Part shown: positions 26,809-34,957 of the stretch, piece after piece | Layout of the letters: the number at the start of each line of letters is the position of its first letter | Numbering within the stretch: the first letter of the stretch is position 1 | Source of the DNA: DATAZK01 sp965199805 | Lineage (GTDB): Bacteria > Actinomycetota > Actinomycetes > Frankiales > Frankiaceae | Length of the DNA stretch: 64,000 bases | Assembly: GCA_965199805.1 (NCBI GenBank) | Contig: CBDATO010000003.1 | Location: 992,001 to 1,056,000, forward strand | Direction: 5' to 3' | Notes under the pieces: model-generated | What the model was told of the DNA's origin: nothing | Seen by the model: the letters and a program-made list of their open reading frames with translations, nothing else | The model's database searches: none | Program-made: the position numbers and the translations under genes

Positions 26809-27705
26809 GTGATCGCGATGTCGGCAACGGGTGCGATCACCGGGGACTCCTCCGCGCACGATGACGACCCCGCGTCGCCACAGGCCTTCTCCGAGGTCAG
26901 CCGGCGCATCCATTCCCAGCGCCCGGCGTCCGAGCCGGCCCGTGCCGCCGCTGCGACAGGGACGTTCGACTTCCACCCGATGTTCTCCAGCGCGGTGACG
27001 CTGCGCCAGCTGACCCAGTGGCTGCCCGAGAAGCCCACCTCCGTGCTCGACCTGAGCCTGCCGCTGGACGACGCCGGCCCGGGCGACGACCGGATCGGCG
27101 ACCTGCTGCGCAGCAACGGCCACCTCGTCACCACCGTGCGCGCGCCACAGGCCTGGCTCGACCCGGCCGGTGGCGGCGACTGGCCGGGACGCGCCCTGGT
27201 CGTGGGTGACATCTCCGAGCTGAGCTGGCTGCCGCAGGAGAGCTTCGACGTGGTCGTGGCCGAGGGCGGCGCGCTGTCCCACCACCTGGCCACCGAGGAC
27301 ACGCTGGCCGGCGTCGCGCGGCTGCTGCGTCCCGGCGGCCGCATCCTCGCGTCCGTCCACTCGATGGTCAGCGGGCTCGCCACGCTCGCCGAGCAGAACC
27401 GCTGGCCGGAGCTCGCCGACGCCACCCGCGCCGACGTGGTGCTCGTGCCCGACCCCGACCGGCAGGACGCGTATCTGCGCTGCTTCTCCCCCGAGGACGC
27501 CCGCGAGTGCTTCGAGTCGGCCGGGCTCGACATCACCTGGATCCGTCCGCGCACCCTGCTCCCGGCGGCGACCGTCCGGCAGGCGCTGCGCACCGATCCC
27601 GCCGCGCTCGGGGAGCTCGTCATCAGCGAGCTCGGCCTGGAGATGCAGCACGAGGACGAGGCCCACGGCGCCCGTCTCGTCATCAGTGCCACCAAGCCGC
27701 GCTGA
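26809..27705 (+). CDS. SAM-dependent methyltransferase, class I type
   Basis: 298 residues. A Ser/Ala-rich leader of about 50 residues precedes a Rossmann-type domain with SVLDLSLPLDDAGPGDDRI, ALVVGDISELSWLPQ, FDVVVAEGGALSHHL and VARLLRPGGRILASVHSMV, the last two being the usual post-I and motif III regions. The Gly-rich motif I is degenerate, so activity is not certain. GTG 26809 has GGAGGAAGG upstream. Substrate unknown. Confidence 0.65.
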   Translation: MIAMSATGAITGDSSAHDDDPASPQAFSEVSRRIHSQRPASEPARAAAATGTFDFHPMFSSAVTLRQLTQWLPEKPTSVLDLSLPLDDAGPGDDRIGDLLRSNGHLVTTVRAPQAWLDPAGGGDWPGRALVVGDISELSWLPQESFDVVVAEGGALSHHLATEDTLAGVARLLRPGGRILASVHSMVSGLATLAEQNRWPELADATRADVVLVPDPDRQDAYLRCFSPEDARECFESAGLDITWIRPRTLLPAATVRQALRTDPAALGELVISELGLEMQHEDEAHGARLVISATKPR

Positions 27706-27824
27706 CCCTGCTCTGACGGCGCGCGTCACCCGCGCCTGCGCGCTGCCTACGGTGGCGGGTCGCGATCGGCTTGCCCGCGGCGGTGGAAGAGTGACGGTTG
27801 CGCGCCGTCGACGAAGGAGATCCC

Positions 27825-29189
27825 GTGCCTGCTGTGACCACCACGAGTGAGCCGACCGGAGGGTCCGGGACCTCGGTGTGGGCCGCCCCGCGCTCGACCG
27901 GGCCGGTCGTGGGCCGGGTCGCCATGCCGGGCTCGAAGTCGGCGACGAACCGGGCGCTGCTGCTCGCCGCTCTGGCACCGGGTACGAGCCGACTCGTCGC
28001 CCCGCTGCAGGCACGCGACACGACTCTCATGGCCGCGGCCCTCGGTCGGCTGGGCGCCCGGGTCGACGGTGACACCAGCGGCACCGGCGGCGCCGACTGG
28101 ACCGTGACCGGTGCGGACGGACCCACCCGGGTCGGCGACGTCGCCGTCGACTGCGGCAACGCGGGCACGGTCGCCCGCTTCCTGCCGGCAGCGGCCGCCG
28201 TCCTCGCCGACGGCGACGTCACGATCGACGGTGACGCCCGGATGCGGGAGCGTCCGCTCGGCCCGCTGCTCGACGCGCTCCGCCTGCTCGGCGCCCGCAT
28301 CCCCGCGGCTGCGACGGCCGTTCCCTTCACCATGGAGGCCTACGGCGGCCTGCAGGGCGGCGAGCTCACCGTCGACGCGTCGTCGTCCAGCCAGCTGATC
28401 TCGGGGCTGCTGCTCGCCGCCCCGCGCTTCGCCGCCGGCCTCACCGTCCAGGCGGCAGGCGGCGTGTACCCGTCGGCGCCGCACCTGGCCATGACGGTGG
28501 CCATGCTGCGGCAGGGCGGAGCGGTCGTCGACGACTCCGTCCCCGGCCGGTGGGCCGTGCGGCCCGGTCCGCTGGCGCCGGCCACGTACGTCATCGAGCC
28601 GGACCTGTCGTCGGCCTCCGCCTTCCTCGCCGCCGCGGCCGTGACGGGTGGGCGGGTGCGACTCGCGCACTGGCCGGCGTCGACCGTCCAGCCCGGACGC
28701 CTGCTGCCCGACCTGTTCGCCGCCTTCGGCTGCGACTGCCGGGTGACGGCGGACGGTGAGCTCGAGGTGAGCGGCCCGGAGCGCCTGGTCGGCGCCGACC
28801 TCGACCTGTCCGAGTACGGCGAGGTCGTACCGACGCTGACCGCCGTGGCCCTCTTCGCCGACTCCCCCACCCGGATCCGCGGGGTCGCCCACCTGCGCGG
28901 TCAGGAGACCGACCGGCTGGCCGCGCTCGCGCAGGAGTTCGGCCGGCTCGGCGCCCACGTCGAGGACACCGCCGACGGCCTGGTCATCGAGCCCGCGCCG
29001 CTGTCCGCGGCGGGCGGCGTCGTCCTCGATCCGCAGGCCGATCACCGGCTGGCGATGGCGTACGCGGTCGCCGGCCTGTGCGTCGACGGTGTGCAGGTCA
29101 GTGACATCGCGACCACCGGCAAGACGGTGCCCGACTTCCCGCAGCGCTGGACGGAGCTGCTCCAGGGTGTGAGCAGTCATGACGCGTAG
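27825..29189 (+). CDS. aroA: EPSP synthase (3-phosphoshikimate 1-carboxyvinyltransferase)
   Basis: Sixth step of the shikimate pathway, joining shikimate-3-phosphate and PEP. The 454-residue protein shows GSKSATNRALLLAALA (PEP/S3P-binding), DCGNAGTVARFLPAAAA, and the GQETDRLAALAQEF segment. Length is slightly above 430 because of the N-terminus. GTG 27825 is preceded by GAAGGAG. It overlaps rsgA by 11 bp, so the two are co-transcribed, as in mycobacteria. Confidence 0.95.
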   Translation: MPAVTTTSEPTGGSGTSVWAAPRSTGPVVGRVAMPGSKSATNRALLLAALAPGTSRLVAPLQARDTTLMAAALGRLGARVDGDTSGTGGADWTVTGADGPTRVGDVAVDCGNAGTVARFLPAAAAVLADGDVTIDGDARMRERPLGPLLDALRLLGARIPAAATAVPFTMEAYGGLQGGELTVDASSSSQLISGLLLAAPRFAAGLTVQAAGGVYPSAPHLAMTVAMLRQGGAVVDDSVPGRWAVRPGPLAPATYVIEPDLSSASAFLAAAAVTGGRVRLAHWPASTVQPGRLLPDLFAAFGCDCRVTADGELEVSGPERLVGADLDLSEYGEVVPTLTAVALFADSPTRIRGVAHLRGQETDRLAALAQEFGRLGAHVEDTADGLVIEPAPLSAAGGVVLDPQADHRLAMAYAVAGLCVDGVQVSDIATTGKTVPDFPQRWTELLQGVSSHDA

Positions 29190-30228
29190 GCCCGGGGCGC
29201 AGGACCGCTTCCGTGACGAGGACGACGTGCCCATCCGGCCGGGCGCGCCCAACCGGCGCCGCAGCCGGCTTCGGCCCGAGTACGCGGACGCGGTCAGCGG
29301 CTTCGTCACGACCGTCGACCGGGGCCGCTCGACCTGCCAGCTGGACGACGGCACCTCCGTGGTGACCGTGCGCGGCGCCGACGTGCGTCGAACGGCGGTC
29401 GTGGTCGGTGATCGAGTGCGCATCGTCGGCGACCTGAGCGGCGCCGACGGGTCGCTCGCCCGCATCGTCAGCGTCGCCCCGCGCACCAGCACGCTGCGCC
29501 GTACCCCGGACGACCAGGACAGTTCCGAGCGTCCGGTCGTGGCCAATGCCGATCTGCTCGTCGTCGTCGCCGCGCTCACCTCTCCCCCGGCGCGGCCCCG
29601 GCTGATCGACCGGTGCCTGGTCGCCGCGTTCGACGGCGGCCTGTCGCCCGTGCTGTGCCTGACCAAGCTCGACCTGGCCGGCCGGCTCAGCCCCGACGAC
29701 GCCGACGCCGGGGCGCTCGCCTCGCTGACGGCCGCGTACGAACCGCTCGGGGTGCCGGTGGTCACCGCCGGTCAGGACGACAGCGTCGAGCCCATCGTCG
29801 AGCTGCTCGCGGGACGGGTGAGCGTGCTCTTCGGACACAGCGGGGTCGGCAAGTCGACGCTGGTCAACCGGCTCGTGCCGGGCAGTCACCGGGCGACCGG
29901 CGAGGTCAGCGACATCGGGCGGGGCCGGCACACCAGCTCCTCCGTGATCGCGCTGCCGCTGCCGGACGGCGGGTGGGTGATCGATACCCCGGGCGTCCGC
30001 TCGTTCGGGCTCGGCCTGGTGTCGCCCGCCCGCGTGCTGTCGGCGTTCGAGGACCTCGCCGAGGTCACCGAGGAGTGCCCGCGCGGCTGCAGCCACCTGG
30101 CCGACGCACCCGACTGCATGCTCGACGTATACAAGGCGACCGGGCCGGCGCAGGCGGCCCGGGTCGACTCGCTGCGCCGGCTGCTCGTAGCCCGCGAGAC
30201 CACCGACGACGACCGACCGACCGGCTGA
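29179..30228 (+). CDS. rsgA: Ribosome small-subunit GTPase RsgA
   Basis: GTPase that checks late assembly of the 30S subunit. The 349-residue protein has an N-terminal OB fold (about 40-105), then a circularly permuted GTPase with G4 CLTKLDLA, G1 GHSGVGKSTLVNRLV and G3 VIDTPGVRSFGL in that order. A C-terminal zinc finger follows, CPRGCSHLADAPDC. The order G4-G1-G3 is diagnostic. It overlaps aroA by 11 bp. Confidence 0.95.
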   Translation: MTRRPGAQDRFRDEDDVPIRPGAPNRRRSRLRPEYADAVSGFVTTVDRGRSTCQLDDGTSVVTVRGADVRRTAVVVGDRVRIVGDLSGADGSLARIVSVAPRTSTLRRTPDDQDSSERPVVANADLLVVVAALTSPPARPRLIDRCLVAAFDGGLSPVLCLTKLDLAGRLSPDDADAGALASLTAAYEPLGVPVVTAGQDDSVEPIVELLAGRVSVLFGHSGVGKSTLVNRLVPGSHRATGEVSDIGRGRHTSSSVIALPLPDGGWVIDTPGVRSFGLGLVSPARVLSAFEDLAEVTEECPRGCSHLADAPDCMLDVYKATGPAQAARVDSLRRLLVARETTDDDRPTG

Positions 30229-30234
30229 GCCGGG

Positions 30235-31098
30235 TCAGCCCAGCAGGGTCGAGACCGTCACCGGCGCGAGGCCCCGTGCGGCGAGGCCGTCGAGGATCCC
30301 GGGCAGGGCCTGCACGGTGCCGGTGTGCCCGAGGTGCAACGAGACGATGCTGCCGGGGCGCACAGCGGCCAGCGTGCGGGTGACGACGGCCGCAGCGCCC
30401 GGGTCCTGGTAGTCGGCCGGGTCGACGTCGAACGCGACGACCGTCGGGTAGCCGACGCGGCCGGCGGCGGCGCGTACCAGCGGGGTGGACCGGTCCATGG
30501 CCGACGGGCGCGCCCAGCGCCCGGTCGTGCCCGACACCCGCAGCAGGACGTCACGCGCCCGGGCGAATTCGTCCTCGACCGCGGCTTCGCCGTAGGTGGC
30601 GAGCTCCGGGTGGGTGAACGTGTGGTTCGCCAGCTCGTGACCGGCCCGCAGCATCCGCGCCCCGAGGTCGGGGTGCAGCGCCAGCCAGCTGCCCACGGCA
30701 AACACCGTGATCCGGGCGCGGCGCTGGTCGGCGATCTGCAGCAGCGCCTCGGCCACGGCCGGCTCGCCGTTGCCGTGGAAGGTGAGCGCGACCTGCTTGC
30801 GGTCACGGCTGCCGGCGACCACCTCGACCGCGGGCGGACCGGGGGTCCACAGCGGCGCCGGGGTGGTCGGTGCGGCAGTCGTGGGGGTGGCAGTGGTCGG
30901 AGCAGCAGTCGTGGGGGCGGCGGTGGGGGGCGCGGTGGTGGCCGGAGCCGGGGGCGCCGAGCTGCGACCGGCGGCCCGTTTGGCCGAGGAGGCGGCGGCA
31001 CCGCAGCCGGCGAGCACGACCGTGGCGAGCACGGCGCGCCGGCTCGGTGCGGTGCGTCGCCAGAGCGCACCCGGCCCGCCGAGTGAGTCCTTCGCCAC
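30235..31098 (-). CDS. Polysaccharide deacetylase-fold lipoprotein with atypical motif 1
   Basis: 287 residues with a twin-Arg signal and lipobox SRRAVLATVVLAGCGAA, then a Thr/Ala/Pro repeat linker (TTAAPTTATPTTAAP) that spans the wall. The NodB domain (about 95-287) has NHTFTHPEL, the His-rich metal motif. The first catalytic motif, normally TFDDG, is TFHGNGEP, so the Asp pair is lost and catalysis may differ. GTG start at 31098 has AAAGGGGG upstream. Confidence 0.8.
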   Translation of the reverse strand: MAKDSLGGPGALWRRTAPSRRAVLATVVLAGCGAAASSAKRAAGRSSAPPAPATTAPPTAAPTTAAPTTATPTTAAPTTPAPLWTPGPPAVEVVAGSRDRKQVALTFHGNGEPAVAEALLQIADQRRARITVFAVGSWLALHPDLGARMLRAGHELANHTFTHPELATYGEAAVEDEFARARDVLLRVSGTTGRWARPSAMDRSTPLVRAAAGRVGYPTVVAFDVDPADYQDPGAAAVVTRTLAAVRPGSIVSLHLGHTGTVQALPGILDGLAARGLAPVTVSTLLG

Positions 31099-31150
31099 GG
31101 TGAACCCCCTTTCTGCGATCTTCGCGGCCTCACGCCACGGGTCCGGCTCG

Positions 31151-31156
31151 TAGTCT
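31151..31156 (+). promoter_or_regulatory. -10 hexamer for leaderless hisN
   Basis: TAGTCT, 7 nt before GTG 31164. Confidence 0.45.
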
Positions 31157-31163
31157 CGCGCTC

Positions 31164-32003
31164 GTGCCTGCTCCCCGCGACGCCGACGCCCCGACCGACA
31201 GCTCCGAGACCGATGCGCAGCCGTACGCCGCCGACCTGGCGCTGGCGCTCGAGTTGGTCGACGCGGCCGACGAGCTCACGCTGCGCCGCTTCCAGGCTCT
31301 CGATCTGCGGGTGGAGAGCAAGCCCGACACGAGCCCGGTCAGCGACGCCGACCTCGCCGCCGAGGCGCTGATCCGCGAGCGGCTCACCGCAGCCCGGCCC
31401 GACGACGCGGTGCTCGGTGAGGAGCAGGGCGACATCGGCAGCGGCCGGCGGCGCTGGATCCTCGACCCCATCGACGGCACCAAGAACTACATCCGCGGCG
31501 CCCCGGTGTGGGGCACGCTGCTCGCGCTCGAGGTCGACGGCGAGATCGTCGTCGGGGTGGCCAGCGCGCCGGCCCTCAAGCGCCGCTGGTGGGCCCACCA
31601 GGGCGGCGGTGCGTACGCGAGCGGTCCCGGCCCGGAGCCGGCCCGCCGACTCCAGGTCAGTGCCGTGAGCAAGATCGAGGACTCGTTCTTCGCCTTCTCC
31701 TCGCTCGGCGGCTGGAAGGACGCGGGCCGCCTCGACGGCTTCCTCGACATCGCCTGCACCGCCTGGCGCAACCGCGGCTTCGGCGACTTCTGGTCGCACT
31801 GCCTGGTGGCCGAAGGAGCCGTCGACGCCAGTGCCGAGCCGGAGGTGTCGCTCTGGGACATCGCGCCGCTGAAGATCATCGTCGAGGAGGCCGGTGGCCG
31901 CTTCACCGACATCGACGGCTCGCCGACGTGTCGCAACGGCAGCATCGTGTGCACCAACGGCGCACTGCACGACGAGATCATCCACCGGCTGGCCAAGCGC
32001 TGA
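31164..32003 (+). CDS. hisN: Histidinol-phosphatase, inositol-monophosphatase family
   Basis: A 279-residue metal-dependent phosphatase. Motifs: VLGEEQGD (Glu ligands), WILDPIDGTKNYIRGAPVWG with DPIDGT, and LWDIAPLKIIVEEAGGRFTD with WDxAP. The AIR-type motif ordering and sequence match actinobacterial HisN, the phosphatase before histidinol dehydrogenase in histidine synthesis. A broader inositol-phosphatase role cannot be excluded. A short Asp/Pro-rich leader precedes the domain. Confidence 0.85.
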   Translation: MPAPRDADAPTDSSETDAQPYAADLALALELVDAADELTLRRFQALDLRVESKPDTSPVSDADLAAEALIRERLTAARPDDAVLGEEQGDIGSGRRRWILDPIDGTKNYIRGAPVWGTLLALEVDGEIVVGVASAPALKRRWWAHQGGGAYASGPGPEPARRLQVSAVSKIEDSFFAFSSLGGWKDAGRLDGFLDIACTAWRNRGFGDFWSHCLVAEGAVDASAEPEVSLWDIAPLKIIVEEAGGRFTDIDGSPTCRNGSIVCTNGALHDEIIHRLAKR

Positions 32004-32043
32004 CCGTCTGACCTACTGAGCCGGAGCGTTCCCGGAGGTGCCC

Positions 32044-32733
32044 GTGATCGGTTTCGCCCATCGCGGCGCGCCCGCCGCCGGCGTACGGGAGAACACGCTG
32101 GCCGCCTTCGGCCCCGCGCTGGCTGCCGGTCTGACCGCTCTCGAGTCCGACGTCTGGCTGACCGCCGACGGGGTGCCGGTGCTGCACCACGACGAGGTGC
32201 TGCGCCGGGGCCTGCGCCGCCGGCCGCTCGGCGCGCTCGCGGTCACCGACCTGCCGGACTGGCTGCCGTCGCTCGACGGGCTCTACGACCGGCTGCTGCC
32301 GACCGCGCCGACGGGCTTCGACCTCAGCCTCGACGTCAAGGACCCGGCCGCCGCGCTCCCCGTCATGCAGGTGGCCGCGCGGTACGGGGTGTCGGACCGG
32401 CTCTGGCTCTGCGGCTCGGCGCCACAGGTACGGCAGTGGCGCGAGCGGGCCGAGGCCGCGGCGCTTCCGGTCCCCCGCCTCGTGGTGTCGACCAGCCTGC
32501 GCGGAGCCGGCGCCCCGCCGCACGAGCGCATCGCCGAGGCGGCCGGCGCCGGCGCGGATGCACTGAACCTGCGAGCTCCCGAGTGGACGGCCGAGCGGGT
32601 GGCGCAGTGCCACGAGCGCGGCCTGCGGGCCTTCGCCTGGGACGTGCAGCGCCCGGTGACGCTCGACACCGTGCGCGGCTTCGGCTGCGATGCCGTCTTC
32701 TCCGACTCGGTGACCCTGCTCGCGGCGCTCTGA
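32044..32733 (+). CDS. Glycerophosphodiester phosphodiesterase family protein
   Basis: 229 residues of TIM-barrel type. It begins IGFAHRGAPAAGVRENTLAAF with the HRG and EN catalytic residues, then ESDVWLTADGVPVLHHDEVLRR with the ESDV and HHD motifs of GDPD. It hydrolyses glycerophosphodiesters to glycerol-3-phosphate and an alcohol. GTG 32044 is chosen over GTG 32038 because GGAGG is then properly spaced. Convergent with recQ. Confidence 0.88.
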   Translation: MIGFAHRGAPAAGVRENTLAAFGPALAAGLTALESDVWLTADGVPVLHHDEVLRRGLRRRPLGALAVTDLPDWLPSLDGLYDRLLPTAPTGFDLSLDVKDPAAALPVMQVAARYGVSDRLWLCGSAPQVRQWRERAEAAALPVPRLVVSTSLRGAGAPPHERIAEAAGAGADALNLRAPEWTAERVAQCHERGLRAFAWDVQRPVTLDTVRGFGCDAVFSDSVTLLAAL

Positions 32734-32757
32734 GTCGCCGGCCGGGCTGACTCGCGG

Positions 32758-34890
32758 CTAACCCGTGCTGGCGAGCGCGAACGGCAGCACCTGCGCCGCG
32801 CCGGCCTCGCGCAGGAGCCGGGCGGCCCAGGTGGCGGTCCAGCCCGAGTCCCACAGGTCGTCGACCAGCAGGACGACGCGGTCGCGTACCGCATCGGCCA
32901 CGGCGGGCGGCACCTCGAGCGCGCCGGCGACGTTGGCGAGCTTGTGGGCGCTGTTGTGCACCTCGCGCTGGGGGCGGCGCTCGGCCACGCGCTCGAGCAT
33001 CCCGGCGGGCTCCAGCCGCCCGACCGACGCGATCCGCTCCGCCAAGGCGGCGATGAGCGCCGGGTGCCGCAGCGACGGCAGGGCCACCACCACCTCCGGC
33101 CGCTGCTCCCACGGCCAGTCGCGCAACGTGCGCACAACGCCGTCCATCAGCCCCGCCGTCGGCGCCTCGTCACCGGCGAGCGCTGCCGTGAGCCGGTCAC
33201 CCCACCCGAGGTCGGTCAGCCGGGCGACGGCCCGGCCCTCCGCCGCAGCCGAGCCCTCCGCGATCCGTCCCGTCAGTTGCAGCCCGACCGCCGCGAGGCC
33301 CGTGGGCCAGGTCTTCTTCACCCCGAGCGCGACACCGGTGCGCGCCATCGCCTTGGCGCCCTCGTCGACCGCCGACAGCGTCAGCTCCCGCAAGGGGTGG
33401 CCGGTGCAGCGCGAGCAGCGCCCGCAGTCTCCGGCCCCCGGGTCGTCGAGCTGCTCGCGCAGGAAGCGCAGCAGGCAGCCCGACGTACGGATGTACTCGC
33501 GCATCGCCTCGCCCTCGGTGGAGCGCGCGGCCCGCAACCCCTCGTAGCGCGCCTCGTCGTAGGACCACGGCTGACCGGTGGACACCCAGCCGCCGCTCAC
33601 CCGGCGAACCGCGCCGTCGACGTCGAGCACCTTGAGTACCATTTCCAGCCGGGTGCGGCGCAGATCGACCAGCGGCTCGATCGCGGCGGTCGAGCGCGGC
33701 TTGCCGCCCTGATCGGCGAGCACGTCGAGCAGCGTGCGCACCGTCGTCTCGTCGGGCATGGAGACAGAGGCGAAGTACTCCCAGACCGCCCGGTCGGCCG
33801 GGGTCGGCAGCAGGAAGACCTCGGCGCTGTCGGTGGCACGACCGGCGCGGCCGATCTGCTGGTAGTACGCGATCGGGCTGGACGGGCTGCCGAGATGCAC
33901 GACGAAACGCAGGTCGGGCTTGTCGTAGCCCATGCCGAGCGCGCTGGTGGCGACGACGGCCTTGAGCCGGTTGTCGGCGAGCTCGCCCTCGATACGGCGG
34001 CGCTCGGCATCCTCGGTACGGCCGGTGTACGCGGCGACGGCGTGACCGCGCTCGGCGAGGAAGGCGGCGGTGTCGTCGGCGGCCGCCACCGTCAGCGTGT
34101 AGATGATCCCGGAGCCCGGCACCTCGTGCAGCAGCGCATCGAGCCACGCCAGCCGCTCGGGGTCACCGGCGAGGTGCACGACGTCGAGCGCCAGCGACTC
34201 CCGGTCGAGCGTGCCCCGCAGCACGAGCGGCTCGCCCAACACCGCTGCCACGTCGCGGCTCACCCGCTCGTTGGCCGTCGCGGTCGTGGCCAGCACCGCG
34301 ACACCGGACGGCAGGCCGTCGAGGACGTCACGCACCCGCCGGTAATCGGGGCGGAAGTCGTGACCCCAGTCGGAGATGCAGTGCGCCTCGTCGACGACCA
34401 GCAGCCCGCAGGAGGCGGCGACGTGCGGGAGCACCGTCTCGCGGAAGCCCGGGCTGTTCAGCCGCTCCGGGCTGATGAGCAGCACGTCGACCTCGCCCGC
34501 GGCGATCGACCGCTCGACCTCGCTCCACTCGTCGAGGTTGGCCGAGTTGATCGTGGCCGCCCGGATGCCGGCCCGGCCGGCGGCCTCCAGCTGGTTGCGC
34601 ATCAGGGCCAGCAGGGGGCTGACGATGAGCGTCACGCCCGCGCCCCGCTCGCGCAACAGCGCCGTCGCGGTGAAGTACACCGCGCTCTTGCCCCAGCCGG
34701 TGCGCTGGACGACCAGCACGCGCGAGCCGGCGAGCAGCGCCTCGATCGCCGACCACTGATCCTCGCGCAGCACCGCCGAGGGCCCCGCCAGCCGCTCCAG
34801 CACCGCCTGCGCCCGCGCGCGGTCGTCGGACAGCTCGCTGACGGCCTGCGACGTCACGGCGGAGGCGGAGGGAACGGAAGGAGCGGCCAT
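32758..34890 (-). CDS. recQ: RecQ-family DNA helicase with C-terminal phosphoribosyltransferase-like domain
   Basis: 710 residues. The helicase core (about 35-390) has VVQRTGWGKSAVYF (motif I variant), VIVSPLLALMRNQL, VVDEAHCISDWGHDFRPDYR (DEAH) and AYYQQIGRAGRATDSAE (motif VI). A zinc-type segment DCGRCSRCTG follows. The C-terminal 120 residues show RVVLLVDDLWDSGWTATWAA, the PRPP-binding motif of phosphoribosyltransferases and ComF-like proteins. This domain combination is known in actinobacterial RecQ-like proteins; the role of the PRTase part is unknown. CAAGAT sits 6 nt before the ATG. Confidence 0.9.
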   Translation of the reverse strand: MAAPSVPSASAVTSQAVSELSDDRARAQAVLERLAGPSAVLREDQWSAIEALLAGSRVLVVQRTGWGKSAVYFTATALLRERGAGVTLIVSPLLALMRNQLEAAGRAGIRAATINSANLDEWSEVERSIAAGEVDVLLISPERLNSPGFRETVLPHVAASCGLLVVDEAHCISDWGHDFRPDYRRVRDVLDGLPSGVAVLATTATANERVSRDVAAVLGEPLVLRGTLDRESLALDVVHLAGDPERLAWLDALLHEVPGSGIIYTLTVAAADDTAAFLAERGHAVAAYTGRTEDAERRRIEGELADNRLKAVVATSALGMGYDKPDLRFVVHLGSPSSPIAYYQQIGRAGRATDSAEVFLLPTPADRAVWEYFASVSMPDETTVRTLLDVLADQGGKPRSTAAIEPLVDLRRTRLEMVLKVLDVDGAVRRVSGGWVSTGQPWSYDEARYEGLRAARSTEGEAMREYIRTSGCLLRFLREQLDDPGAGDCGRCSRCTGHPLRELTLSAVDEGAKAMARTGVALGVKKTWPTGLAAVGLQLTGRIAEGSAAAEGRAVARLTDLGWGDRLTAALAGDEAPTAGLMDGVVRTLRDWPWEQRPEVVVALPSLRHPALIAALAERIASVGRLEPAGMLERVAERRPQREVHNSAHKLANVAGALEVPPAVADAVRDRVVLLVDDLWDSGWTATWAARLLREAGAAQVLPFALASTG

Positions 34891-34957
34891 GGGCTCATCT
34901 TGGTCGCTGCCACCGACAGTTCGCGGACGCCTGTGGACAGGCTGCCCGCCCGTCCGC

